Below are positions 32,334 to 44,725 of a stretch of 64,000 nucleotides of DNA, piece by piece. The notes under the pieces are model-generated. The model was not told where the DNA came from. It saw only the letters and a program-made list of their open reading frames with translations, and did not search any database. Both the position numbers and the translations under genes were made by a program. Source of the DNA: Pleurodeles waltl (Eukaryota > Chordata > Amphibia > Caudata > Salamandridae); the NCBI RefSeq assembly GCF_031143425.1, contig NC_090446.1, positions 659,081,717-659,145,716 on the forward strand, written 5' to 3'. Each line of letters starts with the position of its first letter. Position 1 is the stretch's first letter.

Positions 32334-35033
32334 TCATTGCCCAGCGGGGCTGTGGCAGCCGGGGCCCTCCTGGGCACTGACTCCGGCGGTAGTCTCCTGA
32401 CCAGTGACGATACTTGGTCCCTCCAGGGCACTGACTCCAGCAGCGGTCTCCTGACCAGTGACGATACTTGGGCCTTCCAGGGCACTGACTCTGGCGGTGG
32501 TCTCCTGACCAGTGACAATACTTGGGCCCTCCAGGGCACTGACTCCGGCGGTGGTCTCCTGACCAGTGACGATACTTGGGCCCTCCAGGGCACTGACTCC
32601 GACGGTGGTCTCCTGACCAGTGACGATACTTGGGCCCTCCAGGGCACTGACTCTGGCGGTGGTCTCCGGACCAGTGACGACGGTGCTGTTGGTGGCGTCC
32701 CGGCAGCCGGGGAGGATGCCACCCTTCTCTGCTGTGCTGCTCTCACGAGGCTGTGCAGACTTCTTCTGGCACTTCACCACCTTTGGAGGAGTCACAGCTG
32801 ACTCTGCAATCCCCCTGGGACCCTTGTGAGTAGTTTTGCCTCCAGGAGTCTTCACCGGGTCCCGTCGGCCACTTGCCAACTTGAGATGCTTTACAGGGGG
32901 TGGACTGGCAGTGCCTTGGCTCCGTGTCACACTGCCTGCCCTGGTGGCCGGGACTGATGAATTGGAGGGGTGAGGGTGGGGGCAAAGAGGTCAATGTTGG
33001 TGAGGGAGAGTTTCTGACGAACACTGGGATGGGTAGCTAGAGGGGGTCTGGGAGTGGAGGAAGAGGAGGTGGTTGTAGGAGGTGTCACTTTAGGTGTTTT
33101 GGGTGCAGGTGCAGGTACTGGAGGCTGTCGTGAGGAGGATGGATGTTGGGTGTGTGGGTGCCCACGTTTGTGTACTTTGGGAGGGGGCGTCACAGACACA
33201 CTGGGAGAGGACACAGGGGAAGTGCAAATGGGAGTGGGGGTGGTGAGTGCAGGTGAGCGGGGTGTGGTGCTGGGTGTTCTGGTGCGAGTCCTAGTGCCTG
33301 TAGATGTAGTGCATGCAGGTGAGAGTGTAGACGATACTGGGAGGGAGGAGGGAGACGACGAGGAGGGGGACACAGTGGATGCAGTGGATGTTGGTATGTT
33401 CTGCATGTGGGTGATGCTTGTGTGAGTGCCTGTGGGTTGTGTGGTGCCTATGTTTGCCTGAGCTACTTTTGGGTGTTGAGGTGTATGCATGCTTGTCTGA
33501 TGGTGTGCTTGGGACAGGCTGGGGTACAGGGGATTGGGTCTGGGTGGAGGAAGTTGGAAGGGGGAGGCTAGAGACAGGGACAATGGCTGCCATCAGTGCT
33601 GAGGCCAGAGATTGCAGGGTTCGATGATGGGCAGCCTGACCAGAATGAATGCCCTCCAGGAATGCATTAGTGTATTGCAACTCCCTTTCTACACTCTGGA
33701 TGGCATTCACAATGATAGACTGCCCAACAGTGAGTGACCTGAGGAGGTCAATGGCCTCCTCACTGAGGGCAGCAGGGGTGACAGGGGCAGGGCCTGAGGT
33801 GCCTGGGGCGAAGGTGATGCCCACCGTCCTGGGTGAGCGGGCACGGGGCGAACGCTGAGGGGCTGCTGGGAGAGCGGTGCTGGTAGGGGAGGTGGCGCCT
33901 GTACCTGTAGAAGTGGGGGGCACAGATGGTGCCGCCACCACAAGGGAGCTCCCAGCGGCGGACGAGTCCGTGTCGCTGGTTGGTGATCCGGTGACCGACG
34001 TGTAGCTCCCCTCGCCCTCCGTCCCACTGGTGTATTCTGAGTCCGTGGTGTGGCCCTCCATGGCCATGTGGGATGCAGCTCCCTCGTGCCCCGGTGCCAC
34101 TGTACCTCCGCCTGACGATGCTGATGCACAAAAGAACAGGGAGATCAGAAAAAGGGGGAGGGGACGACAGAAGAAAGACAGGTTGAGTGCATGGCTTACC
34201 GCTACCGTTGGCGGACAATACAGACACAGCAGCCCCCTGCACTGCGCCGTGCTCTTGGCCTCTACAGATGCAATTGCTGGGATATGGCCTACATGGCTAT
34301 GGTGGACATCTGCACACATGGATGCCACAGGGGCATCTATACCTGTACTTGGCCCACTACTGAGGTGGGGTGGAGTGGCACATGCCCTGCATTACGGAGG
34401 GGCCTCGCCTACGTATTTCTGCCTGACCTAGGTACATCCACAGCCCTCCTCCCCCACCTAGACCCATCAACTGCACGCCAAGCCCCCAGAATGTGAGTGT
34501 ACTCACTCCCTTGTGTCTGCTGTGATGCCCTCAAGCGCCCATCCAACTCCGGGTAGGCCACCGCCAGGATCCGGAACATCAGGGGGGTCATGGTGCGACG
34601 GGCACCCCTCCCACGTTGGGAGGCCATCCCCAGCTGAGCCTCTGCCGTCTTCTTGCTCCAGTGGCGAATGTCCTCTCATCTTTTCCGGCAGTGGGTGCCC
34701 CGTCTCTGGTGGACCCCCAGGGTCTGGACTTCCTTGGCGATGGCACGCCAAATGTCCTTCTTCTGGTGGGCGCTGACCTACATGACATGCACAGGGGAAG
34801 AACTGCACCGTCGATGTGAGTGGCCCCCATCCCTACCCTTGCCATGTGGCACATGCATTCACAGTTCTTCATGTTCCATGAACTCTGCCCCTTCCCGCTT
34901 ACAACCAGCCCTCTCCACCCAGGCATAGCCCTTACAACGTGCTCCCGGTGTACTGGGAGAGGACCCCGTCTACTAGCTTCTCCAACTCCTGAGCAGTGAA
35001 GGCAGGGGCCCTTTCCCCAGACGCAGCAGCCAT
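32334..35033 (-). pseudogene. Myb/SANT-like protein 1 pseudogene of copy 2
   Basis: Collinear with the three-exon gene in copy 1. The ATG is at 35033-35031. The end of exon 1 and its donor are lost in a deletion near 34950. Exon 2 (about 34777-34507) has TGG changed to TGA at the key tryptophan of the KRW motif (near 34680). Exon 3 begins near 34117 after the same tandem CAG acceptors, then shifts frame near 33380 and again near 32930. Its last frame crosses all of array C and stops at 32334. This shows that the ancestral protein probably had an 18-residue repeat tail, which copy 1 cuts short. Confidence 0.85.
32364..32690. repeat. Array C in copy 2: 54 bp coding minisatellite, 6 units
   Basis: There are six units, each essentially 54 bp (18 codons), built of CCCTCCAGGGCACTGACTCC and GGTGGTCTCCTGACCAGTGA. 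On the minus strand they read as an 18-residue repeat containing VSALEGPSIVTGQETT, in the frame of the Myb-like gene 1 tail. Confidence 0.92.
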
Positions 35034-35482
35034 TGTCTCTTCCAGACCGAGGTCACAGCAGCACCTGCAGTGTAGGTCCTCTCCTGTCGAAGATCAGGCA
35101 TCGAGTGATTGAACAGATAGAAAATGGCGGTGACATCCGCGGCGGTGCGTATCATCACCGCCGGCGCAGTTCATCATTGGCTCCTGGGACCCATAGGGTC
35201 CAATGTTAACTTATGCAGCATTGCGCCGCAGTCTACGACCGCCTACCGCGACGGTGTACAACGCCAGCGCAGTTACCTCACATTCCCATTGTCCCAGTTT
35301 AGAGGTCAGGCAGCTGCCATTTCAGGGGCCCACAAGGCTTCTTTTACTACTGCGTCACACATAGCTAGGCCTACACTCAACACACATACAGGAAGAGTTT
35401 TGTGTTTGGTGTCGTGTTCTGTGTATCTGTGGGTACATAGCTGGAAATTTGTTGACTCTGTGGTCGCTGCTGTTCTTCCTAG

Positions 35483-36682
35483 GCACCGTTAGCTGGGACT
35501 TTTGAGAAGATGGCGGAATCCTCCGGTGTACCGACCGCTGGTGGACCTGTTGACAATGGAGGAGCGATATTTAATCATCACCTACAGGTTTGATCGTGCC
35601 ACTATCCAGGAACTATGTACCCAGTTGGAGCCAGAACTGATGTCACCAATCCGCCATCCCACAGGAATCCCCCCTCAAGTGCAGGTGCTGTCAGTGCTCC
35701 ATTTCCTTGCAAGTGGATCTTTTCAGACAAAAGTGGCCATGGCATCAGGGATGTCCCAGCCTATGTTTTCCAACGCGTTGTCCAGAGTGTTGTCTGCCCT
35801 GCTGAAACACGTAAGGAGCTACATCGTTTTCCCTGAGGTGGAGGATTTGGCTGCAGTGAAAGGTGACTTCTATGCCCTTGGACATATCCCCAACATCATA
35901 GGTGCTATTGATGTGACCCATGTAGCTCTGATCCCCCCACCACAGGAGTGAACAGGTGTACAGGAACCGGAAGAGTTATCATTCCATGAATGTAGACCAG
36001 TACATCTCGCAGGTAAATGCTATGTTCCCTGGCTCAGTGCATGACGCCTACATCCTGCGGAATAGCAGCATCCCTTTTATGATGGGTCAACTCCAGAGGC
36101 ACCGTGTGTGGCTATTAGGGGACTCTGGTTACCCCAACCTTTCCTGGCTATTGACCCCAGTGAGGAATCCCAGGACCAGGGCAGAGGAACGGTACAATGA
36201 GGCCCATGGGCGGACTAGGAGGGTGATCGAACGCACCTTCTGCCTCCTGAAGGCCAGGTTCAGGTGCCTCCATTTGACAGGTGGTTCCCTATTCTACTCA
36301 CCAAAGAAGGTGTGCCAGATCATCATCGCCTGCTCGATGCTTCACAATCTTGCTTTGCGACGCCAGGTGCCTTTTCTGCAGGAGGATGGTCCAGATGGCG
36401 GTGTTGTGGCAGCTGTGGAGCCTGTGGAGCCTGTGGACAGCGATGAGGAGGAAGCTGAGGAAGAAGACATAGACAACAGGTAGTCAGTCATACAGCAATA
36501 TTTCCAGTGACACACAGGTGAGAAAAACCTTTTTCACATTACAATCACTTTCACACTTCTACCTCTATCCTGTCTGTTACTTAATAGCAGTATTTGGTCA
36601 CTGAGTTGTACCTTTCCATTACGATTTCACAGGTGTGGTTACCAACGTGTGTCATCTGCTTGCATCCTTCAAGGACTTGTGA
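35483..36682 (+). pseudogene. PIF/Harbinger transposase pseudogene of copy 2
   Basis: The same HARBI1-like transposase as in copy 1. The acceptor TTCCTAG precedes 35483, but an in-frame TAG lies at 35490-35492. The catalytic positions are GAIDVTH (Asp codon 35910-35912; the usual Gly after Asp is Val), GDSGYP (36121-36123) and VIERTFC (Glu 36229-36231). One frameshift lies at about 35940 in a C-run. An 18 nt in-frame deletion removes six residues after HSMNV near 35990. A TAG at 36481-36483 ends the frame before the last intron. It keeps the 8 nt near 36190 that copy 1 lost. Confidence 0.88.
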
Positions 36683-36989
36683 TTTGTGACATAGGTATGT
36701 TGGCTTTACAATTGGGAACGCATTTTGACACTGTCATTGATTATACAAATTAACCAACTCACAGAGTGACTCAAGATTGTTTTGTGGTTCAAGGGTGTTT
36801 ATTTAAGGGCTCAAAAGTGGAGGGGGTTGTAAAATGGTGATGGGGGACGGTGGAGAAATGTCCATGGCAGAGTCCAGTCTATTGGTCAGACAGGTGCACT
36901 GCCCATATGGGCATAGGAAGTGGAGCTGGGGCAGTTTAAGTATGGACAGAGTAACAAAGTGGGACAGTGGGAGGACAATCAGGGTGGTC

Positions 36990-38516
36990 TCATTTCCTGG
37001 CGGGGGTCTTGCCATCTTGCTCTGTCTTGTTCCTGGATCTCAGGGACCGCTTGCGTGGTGGTTTTCCGTCTGCAGGGGGTGGGGTGCTGGTGTGGTGGTC
37101 CTGTGGCGGGGCGTCCTGTCCACTAGCGCGGCGGAGGTGGTGGGCAGTTCATCGTCCATGCTAGTATCAGGGGCCCCTTGGAGTGCCACGGTGTCCATCA
37201 TGGTTTTTTGTATGTCCTTCAGCACCCCTACGATGGTGCCCAGGGCGGAGCTGATGGTCCTGAGCTCCTCCCTGAACCCCAAATACAGTTCGTCCTGCAG
37301 GCGCTGGGTCTCCTGAAACTTGTCCAGGACCGTCGCCATCGTCTCCTGGGAGTGGTGGTATGCTCCCATGATGGAGGAGAGGGCCTCGTGGAGAGTGGGT
37401 TCCCTTGGCCTGTCCGCCCCCTGTTGCACAGCAGCCCTCCCAGTTCCTCTGTGTTCCTGTGCCTCCGTCCCCTGGACTGTGTGCCCACTACCACTGCCCC
37501 CAGGTACCTGTTCTTGTTGGGGTGGTGGGTTATCCTGGGTGCCCTGTAGTGGTGGACACACCGCTGATTGACGTGTCCTGGGTACGGAGGTATGGGCCCG
37601 CTGGGTGGGTGCTGTGCTGGTGTTACCAGAGGGTGGAAGGTCGTTGTTGGGCTGTGCCTGTACAAGGGGAACCGACTATCCCAAGGCCCACGATGGTCCG
37701 GGCTGGTCATCAGGATCCTGTAGGGCAGAGCTGCTGTCGTCACTGTGGGCCTCTTCTGTGGGTGGAGTGGAGATGTCTGGACCCTCCTGTGTGGTGACGT
37801 TCCTTAGTGGTCCTGCAGGGATATAAGAGCATGATTATTGTATGTGTGTGTGTAATGGTGTGCAATGGGTGGGTGTTTGTGTACCCCAGTGCAAACATTC
37901 CTGTGTGTGGGTTTGTGTGATGATGGTTAGGGGGTTGTTAGGAGTATGTGCAGTGAGCATGCTTTGGTGAGGGGTGACCATGCTTAGTTGTGTCATGCAG
38001 GGATTGGTGTTGGGATGTGTGGTTTGTGTTATTAGTACATTAGTGAGGAGTTGGAGTGATAGGGGAGGGGGTGAGGGTGGGGGTGTGTGATAGCATGCAG
38101 GTAGGGTGGGGGATATGATAGTTAAGATTTGACTTACCAGTGTCCATTCCTCCACCGACTCCTCTGAGGCCCTCTGGATGCATGATGGTCAAGACTTGCT
38201 CCTCCCATGTTGTTAGTTATGGGGAAGGAAGTGGGGGTCCGCCGCCAGTCCGCTGTACCGCGATGTTGTGCCTGGAGACCACTGAACGCACCTTCACCCG
38301 TAGGTCGTTCCACCTCTTCCTGATGTCCTCCCGATTTCTTGGATGCTGTCCCACAGCGTTGACCCTGTTGAATATTCTGCGCCATAGCTCCATCTTCCTG
38401 GCTATGGATGTGTGCTGCACCTGTGAGCCAAATAGCTGTGGCTCTACACATAGAATTTCCTCCACCATGACCCGGAGCTCCTCCACGGAAAACCGGGGGT
38501 GTCTTTGGCGTGACAT
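36990..38516 (-). pseudogene. Myb/SANT-like protein 2 pseudogene of copy 2
   Basis: Exon 1 starts with an ATG at 38516 and has an intact Myb/SANT head (VEELRVMVEEI, ELWRRIF, RKRWNDL). A CAA codon has become TAA just after GGPPLPSP (38219-38217), before the splice donor. Exon 2 begins near 37813. It keeps the coiled-coil region but loses the frame near 37130, where a few bases are missing compared with copy 1 (GCGCTCGCGG there, GCGCGGCGG here). No full-length product is possible. Confidence 0.87.
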
Positions 38517-39127
38517 GGGGTGGTTTGGGTGATGTGTGGGGTGGTGTCAGTGTTGATGTGTGTGGTAATGTGTAGTGGTGTGTGGTGTATTGTGCGTGTA
38601 ATGTTATCTGGGTGATGGTGTTGTGTGCCTCTGTGTGGTGGGGTTCTCTGTTGCTGTGCTCCCTGTCTCTCTGGCCTTCGGTCGTGACTTGTGGTCGTAG
38701 GGGTTTGTGGGTGTTGTGGGTGTGTGTTTTATATTGAATTGGGTGTGTGGGAGTGTTGTTTGTATGTATATCAGGTGTGTGTATTTTGAATTGTCCAATG
38801 TGGTGGTGTTTTAGAGATGTGTGTGTATTTTGAGCGCGGCGGTGTGTACCGCCAATGGAATACCGCTGTTAAAAGATCGCCACGTGGATTCGTGGGTCGT
38901 AATAGCATGGGCGTGTTTCTGTTGGCGTGACGGTGGAGGTTTTGTTTTCGGCAGTTTTACACTGACCTTTGGCGTGGTGGACTTGTGTGTGTGTGTCTGA
39001 ATTTCAGCGGGTTCCGAGATGTGGGTCATAATAACTGTGGCGGAATTCCGCGGCCGCGGCGGTGTATTGGCGGTGTTCTGCACGGCGGTAAGCGGCTTTT
39101 ACCGCCAATGTTGTAATGACCCCCTTA

Positions 39128-40357
39128 AACAATTACATACATGTTGCTACAAAGTACAACAGATGAAGTATGTTGGCTTGGTAGTTCGGGGAGGACTGTT
39201 CCTATTGGATCAGGATCAAATCTGATTTGCAAATGACTAGTTCTAATTGAAGGTGGCATGCTGGGCAAAAAAATAGATGAACTGAGGTGTGTCCCTGAGT
39301 AATTAGAGACTAATCAAGAATTTCATCCATTACTTTTTATTTCTTTGTGTATACTTTGACGCAAGCAAAAAACACCAAAGTAAATAAACATGCCAATACA
39401 TAATTATCAAAGATGTGTGTCCCCCTATTTTAGCGCCACCGGTGTCATGGGATATTCACATAAACTTTGACAAATGAACTTTAGGGAGGTTGAATAAAAT
39501 CAATTATACTGATACACTGACGACAATACTGGTGTAGAACACCCAATATATTGTGCTGTAGAGTATGTACAATCGTCACTGCTATCATTTATGATTAGAT
39601 TTCACCCAAGGACAATGCACAAGTTCAATTAGTTGTAGGGGAAAACTGAAGGCTGTGGGCCCTCCATGTGAGCTTCAAGAAGCATGTCAACACCATGCCT
39701 TGGTGCAATGATATATTAGCAGGCGAGTTGTCATGCCTGTTAAGATGAGTGGCGTGATTGTGTTCCTCCTACACATATCGAAATTTCAGAGGCACCCACC
39801 TTTAAGGAAATCTCCCTCCTTCCCAACAGGCCAGTACACCTTAACTATACCAAAGACATTATGAAAACATGGCTGCCAAAGCACCATGAAGCATAACATA
39901 AACACATAGCAGCTCGTACTAGAACACGCCCAGAACATGCCTAAATATGTGACATGAAATAATTTGTACTTGGAAAACAGTTTGATATTTCTCAGTTCTA
40001 AGGACTTGCCAGCCTTCACGTTTTGGTTACCTATCCATTTTTTTTTTTAAATAACGTCTGATACACTGTAATGACTGGTTCTTTTAAGATGTGGAGCGAA
40101 AATAAACAGCTACGCTACAGTAATAACAGTTATACAACATATAGTTTGCACGTGAACTAAAAAAACATTTTCCAGGAGCCACCAGGTAATGAAGTAATGG
40201 AGCAGTCAGGGAGCCAAGAAAGCACAAAAAGCAGGGGTTTCCCCGAGGAAAAATGGCTTTCTGTTGTGTTTTTGGTTTCAGGAACACTCTGAGAGGTACT
40301 TTACTATGGGGAACTTTTTAAACAAAAGAAATGTGTCATATTGGTGGATGAAAACAT
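39128..40357. other. Unassigned DNA, no gene seen
   Basis: AT-rich sequence without a recognisable family. Confidence 0.5.
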
Positions 40358-40360
40358 TTA

Positions 40361-40515
40361 GGCCCATATTTATACTTTTTTAGTGCCGCATTTGCGCCAT
40401 TTCTTGACGCAAAAGTGGCGCAAACTTACAAAATACAGCTGTATTTTGTAAGTGTGCACTGCTTTTACGTCAAAAACGGTGCAAATATGGCGCTAAAAAA
40501 GTATAAATATGGGCC
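40361..40515. mobile_element. MITE family 1, copy b (155 bp, TSD TTA)
   Basis: The ends are GGCCCATATTTATAC and its complement, flanked by TTA (40358-40360, 40516-40518). Nearly the same length and layout as the copy at 25143-25298, with mutations in the arms. Confidence 0.92.
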
Positions 40516-40739
40516 TTATTGCCTCACATAGGCTATAGGGTTGTTTTAGTGGTAAAAATACAAAGAGTATTACAATGGACCTGCTTGTTGGTTTCCCCAA
40601 GATGGAATCTGAAATGATCATCTTGTGATTAATTGTAAAGGAAACAGGCCTTTTTGAGGTTCCTTCACCACACATTTTGCCCAGATTTGGACTATTAGCT
40701 ACTGGATTTTCCACTCTGAGAGTGCACTGAGGCCTGCTG

Positions 40740-41040
40740 TCCAAACCTCCGTGACAGTGTTCACTTCTTTACAAATGTTAGGTCAAATTGGGTGTCTCCA
40801 ATTGGCAAGTACTGACTTACTTATAAATCTCTAGTATGTGGTACCCAGTACCCAGGGCATGTAAGGCAGAGTGTGCACACATGGATGTAACACTGGTTGT
40901 GTCACCTTGTGTGTAACAAAGTGAAGATCTTGGCTTCCAGCCTGACCTTGCAGACTGGTAAGACTGTGTCACACTACCAATTCAAAGTCCCCAAGTACCT
41001 TAATGACATGTGTAAGTCTCCTGTAAGGTAGGCCAATAGA
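40740..41040. repeat. Fragment similar to the 2.2 kb LTR family
   Basis: Strings such as CCAATTGG, ACTTACTTATAAATCTCTAGTA, CCCAGGGCATGTAA and TGTAAGTCTCC parallel, in opposite orientation, the end of the solo LTR near 11260-11340 (CTACTAGGGACTTATAAGT, CAGGCCCTGGGCAC). Diverged; assignment by eye. Confidence 0.4.
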
Positions 41041-41085
41041 GGCCTAAGGCAAGGAGCTGTTTGTTATTAAGCAAGGCATATAGGG

Positions 41086-41330
41086 CCAGATTTACAAGGA
41101 ACTGGTGCAACGCTGTGCCAAAATTGGCAGCACCACACTGCGTCAGTTCTGAAAAGCAGGGATGAGCTGTATTTACAAAAATACAGTGCACCCCTATGTT
41201 CCCACTAGCGCTGGCGCTAAGTTTACCTGCCAGCGCCAATGCAGGCATCCTTGCACCAAAGTGCAAGTGTGTCTGTGTTGAAGGGAATGGTTGTTTTTGT
41301 ACAGGAAGGTATCCCTTCCTGCACATAAAC
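41086..41330. mobile_element. Partial MITE-like sequence (left end only)
   Basis: It starts AGGGCCAGATTTACAAGGAAC, like the ends of the other TWA-flanked MITEs, and continues with inverted GCGCTGGCGCTAA...GCCAGCGCC. I could not find a matching right end. Confidence 0.4.
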
Positions 41331-41929
41331 AATCTATAATGGTGATCTGGCAGTTCTATGTATGCTACAGAATGCAGCACACATAGAAGTAGCAAATCGT
41401 CATTACTGAAAAATTGTTAATGTGCAGGAAGGGACACCTTACTGCACATAAACAATCACTCATGGTTTTTTGCTCTTTCTATGTGTGCTGCATAATTCTA
41501 CAAATGACTTTCCAGTAAATTCATAATATTTCATCCCTTTTCATCTCCGATTTCCACCCATTGTATATAACTTCACTTACACGTTGTAAAACTGGACCAC
41601 CGAAAACAGCTCTAATCTATCTTCATGTGGCACACATCCTTCCATGATACTATGTACTTTCACTTCCTCTTCATCATGTAGAACTACATTTTCAACTATA
41701 GAACCGAGTCTCGAAAGACAATCCACAATGTTATTTTGTGGCCCTGGTATATAGTTCACATTAAAACAAAAATCCTGAAGACCCACAATCCATGTACAAA
41801 TTTGCATGGATATCATGTCAAGCCCCTTTTTAGAAAACACCTTCACTCTGGCTTTGTGGTTTGTGTATGTGCCATATTCCCTTACCCACACAAAATTCCC
41901 ACATTTCTTGACAGACCAAACAACACTTA

Positions 41930-42834
41930 GGGCCATATTTATACTTTTTGACGCACAATTGCGCCAACGCAGTTGGCGTCAAAAATGTTAACGCTGGGTA
42001 ACGCCATTCCAAAGCGCCAAACGGGCGCCTTATTTATGGAATGACGTTAGCCGGTGGAGCTGACTGGTGTGCGTTAAAAAAAAAGACTTACACCAGGCAC
42101 CGGCGTAGGGGAAAAATGTAGCTTGGGCGTCAAAAAATGGGGCAAGTCAGGCTGAGACAAAATTTTGGCCTCAACCTGATTTGCGCCATTTTTTTTTACT
42201 CCCAACCGCCATTGAAATGACTCCTGTCTTAGCACAGACAGGAGTCATGCCCCCTTGTCCAATGGCCATGCCCAGGGGACTTATGTCCCCTGCGCATGGT
42301 CATTGGGCATAGTGGCATGTAGGGGGGCACAAATCAGGCCCCCTATGCCACAAAAAAAAAAAAAAAGTACTTACCTGAACTTACCTTATGTTCCCTGGGA
42401 TGGGTCCCTCCATCCTTGGGCGTCCTCCTGGGGTGGGCAAGGGTGGCAGGGGGTGTCCCTGGGGGCATGGAAGGGCACCTCTGGGCTCCTTCCGAGCCCA
42501 CAGGTTCCTTAACGCCTGCCCTGACCAGGCGTTAAAATATGACGCAAAAACGGCTGGACATCATTTTTTTTGACCCGCCCACTCCTGTGCGTCATTTTTG
42601 CACGGGAGTGTAAATACGGCGCACATGCCTCAGAATCATTTTTTAGAAGGGAACGCCTACCTTGCATATCATTAACGCAAGGTAGGTGTCCACGCTAAAA
42701 AATGACGCAAATTCCAAGATCTTTGGCGCTAGACGGGTCTAACGCCAAAGTATAAATATGGAGTTAGTTTTGCGTCGGATTTGTGAAAAAAAAAACGACG
42801 CAAATCCGGCGCAAACAGAGTATAAATATGCCCC
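41930..42834. mobile_element. MITE family 1-like, long form (905 bp, TSD TTA), inside gypsy RNase H
   Basis: Ends GGGCCATATTTATAC and GTATAAATATGCCCC are complementary except for one position, with TTA at 41927-41929 and 42835-42837. The interior contains GACGCA/TGCGTC and GGCGC blocks and an (A)n run but no coding region. The gypsy RNase H frame resumes on the other side in the same phase once one TTA is counted, which confirms the boundaries. Confidence 0.9.
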
Positions 42835-44201
42835 TTAATGCTTCTTTCTCAATCATAGAGTATTTCTCTTCTGCCCCATGCACTGACCCGGAGATATATG
42901 CAATAGGTCTAAATTCAGCTTTTTCTTCCTTCCTTGGCATCTAGGCAGCACAAAGTCCCTTCGTGCTAGCAACTGTCATTATACCATAATCTTTCTTGGG
43001 AGCAAAACAACTCAAATTATCAGCATTAGCCTTGTTAATGTTTGAAAATTCTCTTTCACACTCATCATCCCACACAAAGTCAATTCCTTTTTTAAGAAGT
43101 TTTCTCATATTGAGTGTTTTAGAAGCTAAGTTGAGTAAACATTTTGCATGGAACTCCACCATTCCTAAGATCAACAACAAATCATCTTTCTTCTCTGGAC
43201 TGTGCAGTTTCAATGTGTTATCCACCACCTCCTTTTTTAGAAAAAGACCCTCAGCCTTAATTCTGTGACCCAGATACTCAATGTAATTTTTCCAAAGCAG
43301 CATTTATTCAACTTGAGAGTCAATCCACTATCTCTCAATATGCTCAACACTTCTTTGACTCTGTCATCATGTCCCTGTTTAGTGTCACTATAGATTAGGA
43401 TACTGTCTTGAAAGCACTTGACACCCAACATGCTCCCAAATAACCAGTACATTATGCACTGAAACACATCAGCCACTGACACTAAGCCGAAAGGCATTTG
43501 CACAAATCAACAAGTTTCATATAGAGTTACAAAAGTGGTGTAGTTTATGGAGTCAGAGTGCCATCTACTTTGATGATAAGCTACAGTCATGTCCAAAATG
43601 ATGAAGTATTTAGCTCCATGCAATAAAGACATCATCTTTTTTATGTTGAGAAGAGGAAAATGGTCACTTATTAGACACGTTGAGAGCTCTTAAATCCACA
43701 CACAACTCTCAACAGGTTCAATCACTCGTTCTTTACATAACCTTTTAATTTCAGCCTCTACGGCATTTCTCCTGGATATGGGAACAGAGAGTACCTTCAC
43801 AACAACTGGCAAGACTCCTTGTTTCAGTATTATTTGGTGTACGTAGCCTCTGAAGCAACCCATTTTTTCACTGAATACTTCAGGGAACTCATCACAAAAT
43901 CTAGCAGATCCATCTCCTTGTTGAACCTTAAGCTCTTGTACATTACACAATGGCAATTAGTTTATAAAATGTTCTTTGATCACCACAGGGATAAAAGAAA
44001 TAGGGTCTGGTATGACTCCTCGGTGTCTCTGATGTGGCCAACAAAAAACACTATCTTCTTTCATTGGAACATATACCTTCTCAAGAATAGTATTAGTTTT
44101 GAATTTGATCTCAGATTCAAAGTATCCTCTACGACTTATAGTTTGTCCTCCATAGGCCCCAGGCACAACATCAGAGTCTTTCAGATTAATCTTGTCACTT
44201 T

Positions 44202-44725
44202 GGGGCATATTTACAAGCCCCTACTGCCACCTCACACTGCCCTAGTGACATTCTTTTAATGTTAAGGTGGCGTTAAGGAGGCCATTCCTCTGCGTCATAT
44301 TTACAATGTGGTGCAATGCATACATTGCACCACTTTGCATCCCCTTGCGCCACATTATGACTGTGCCTGGCGTAATGTATGCAAGGAGGCATCCTCCAGC
44401 AGAAATGCCTGAAAAAACTATTGCAGTGAAATCTACAAGAGTTCACTGTGCCATTTTTTCCATCATTTTTAACGCCTACCTAAGGCAGCCATTAAAAAGA
44501 CACTCCTGTATTGGCAGATGGGCATCCCTGTGTTTTGCTGCACTAGCACCAACATTTTTGGTGCTAGTGCAAGAAAGCGCCACAGCAGCTGCAAAATGAT
44601 GACACTGTTGCGGTAGTGACCGCCATGGTGCACTGTATTGTAAATACATTGCAATGTGGTGTTGTTTGGGGGCACAAGGTGATGCACATCTGGACCTACG
44701 TGGCATTTTCTTGAAAATTTGCCCC
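44202..44725. mobile_element. MITE (524 bp) inside the gypsy gag-pol remnant
   Basis: Left end GGGGCATATTTACAAG and right end CTTGAAAATTTGCCCC are imperfect complements. Flanks are TTT and TAA, so the duplication has decayed. Internally GTGGTGCAATG...CATTGCACCAC and TTTTTGGTGCTAGTGC inverted blocks are visible. It separates protease-region from zinc-knuckle sequence of the gypsy relic. Confidence 0.75.

Larger units (their letters stand above)
30924..39124. mobile_element. PIF/Harbinger DNA transposon, copy 2 (degraded)
   Basis: The element is 8,201 bp with the same 15 bp inverted repeats as copy 1 (30924-30938 and 39110-39124) and a perfect TTA duplication (30921-30923, 39125-39127). Gene order and strands match copy 1 throughout. 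It is 963 bp shorter, mostly because arrays A and B have fewer units. All three genes carry stops or frameshifts, and exon 1 of Myb-like gene 1 has lost its splice donor in a deletion between short TGTACT repeats near 34950. It is an older or more relaxed copy than copy 1. Confidence 0.94.

Noticed and set aside
44469..44706. Minus-strand frames of 72-76 codons
   Set aside because: They fall inside a non-coding MITE and are open on both strands because of its inverted-repeat structure.
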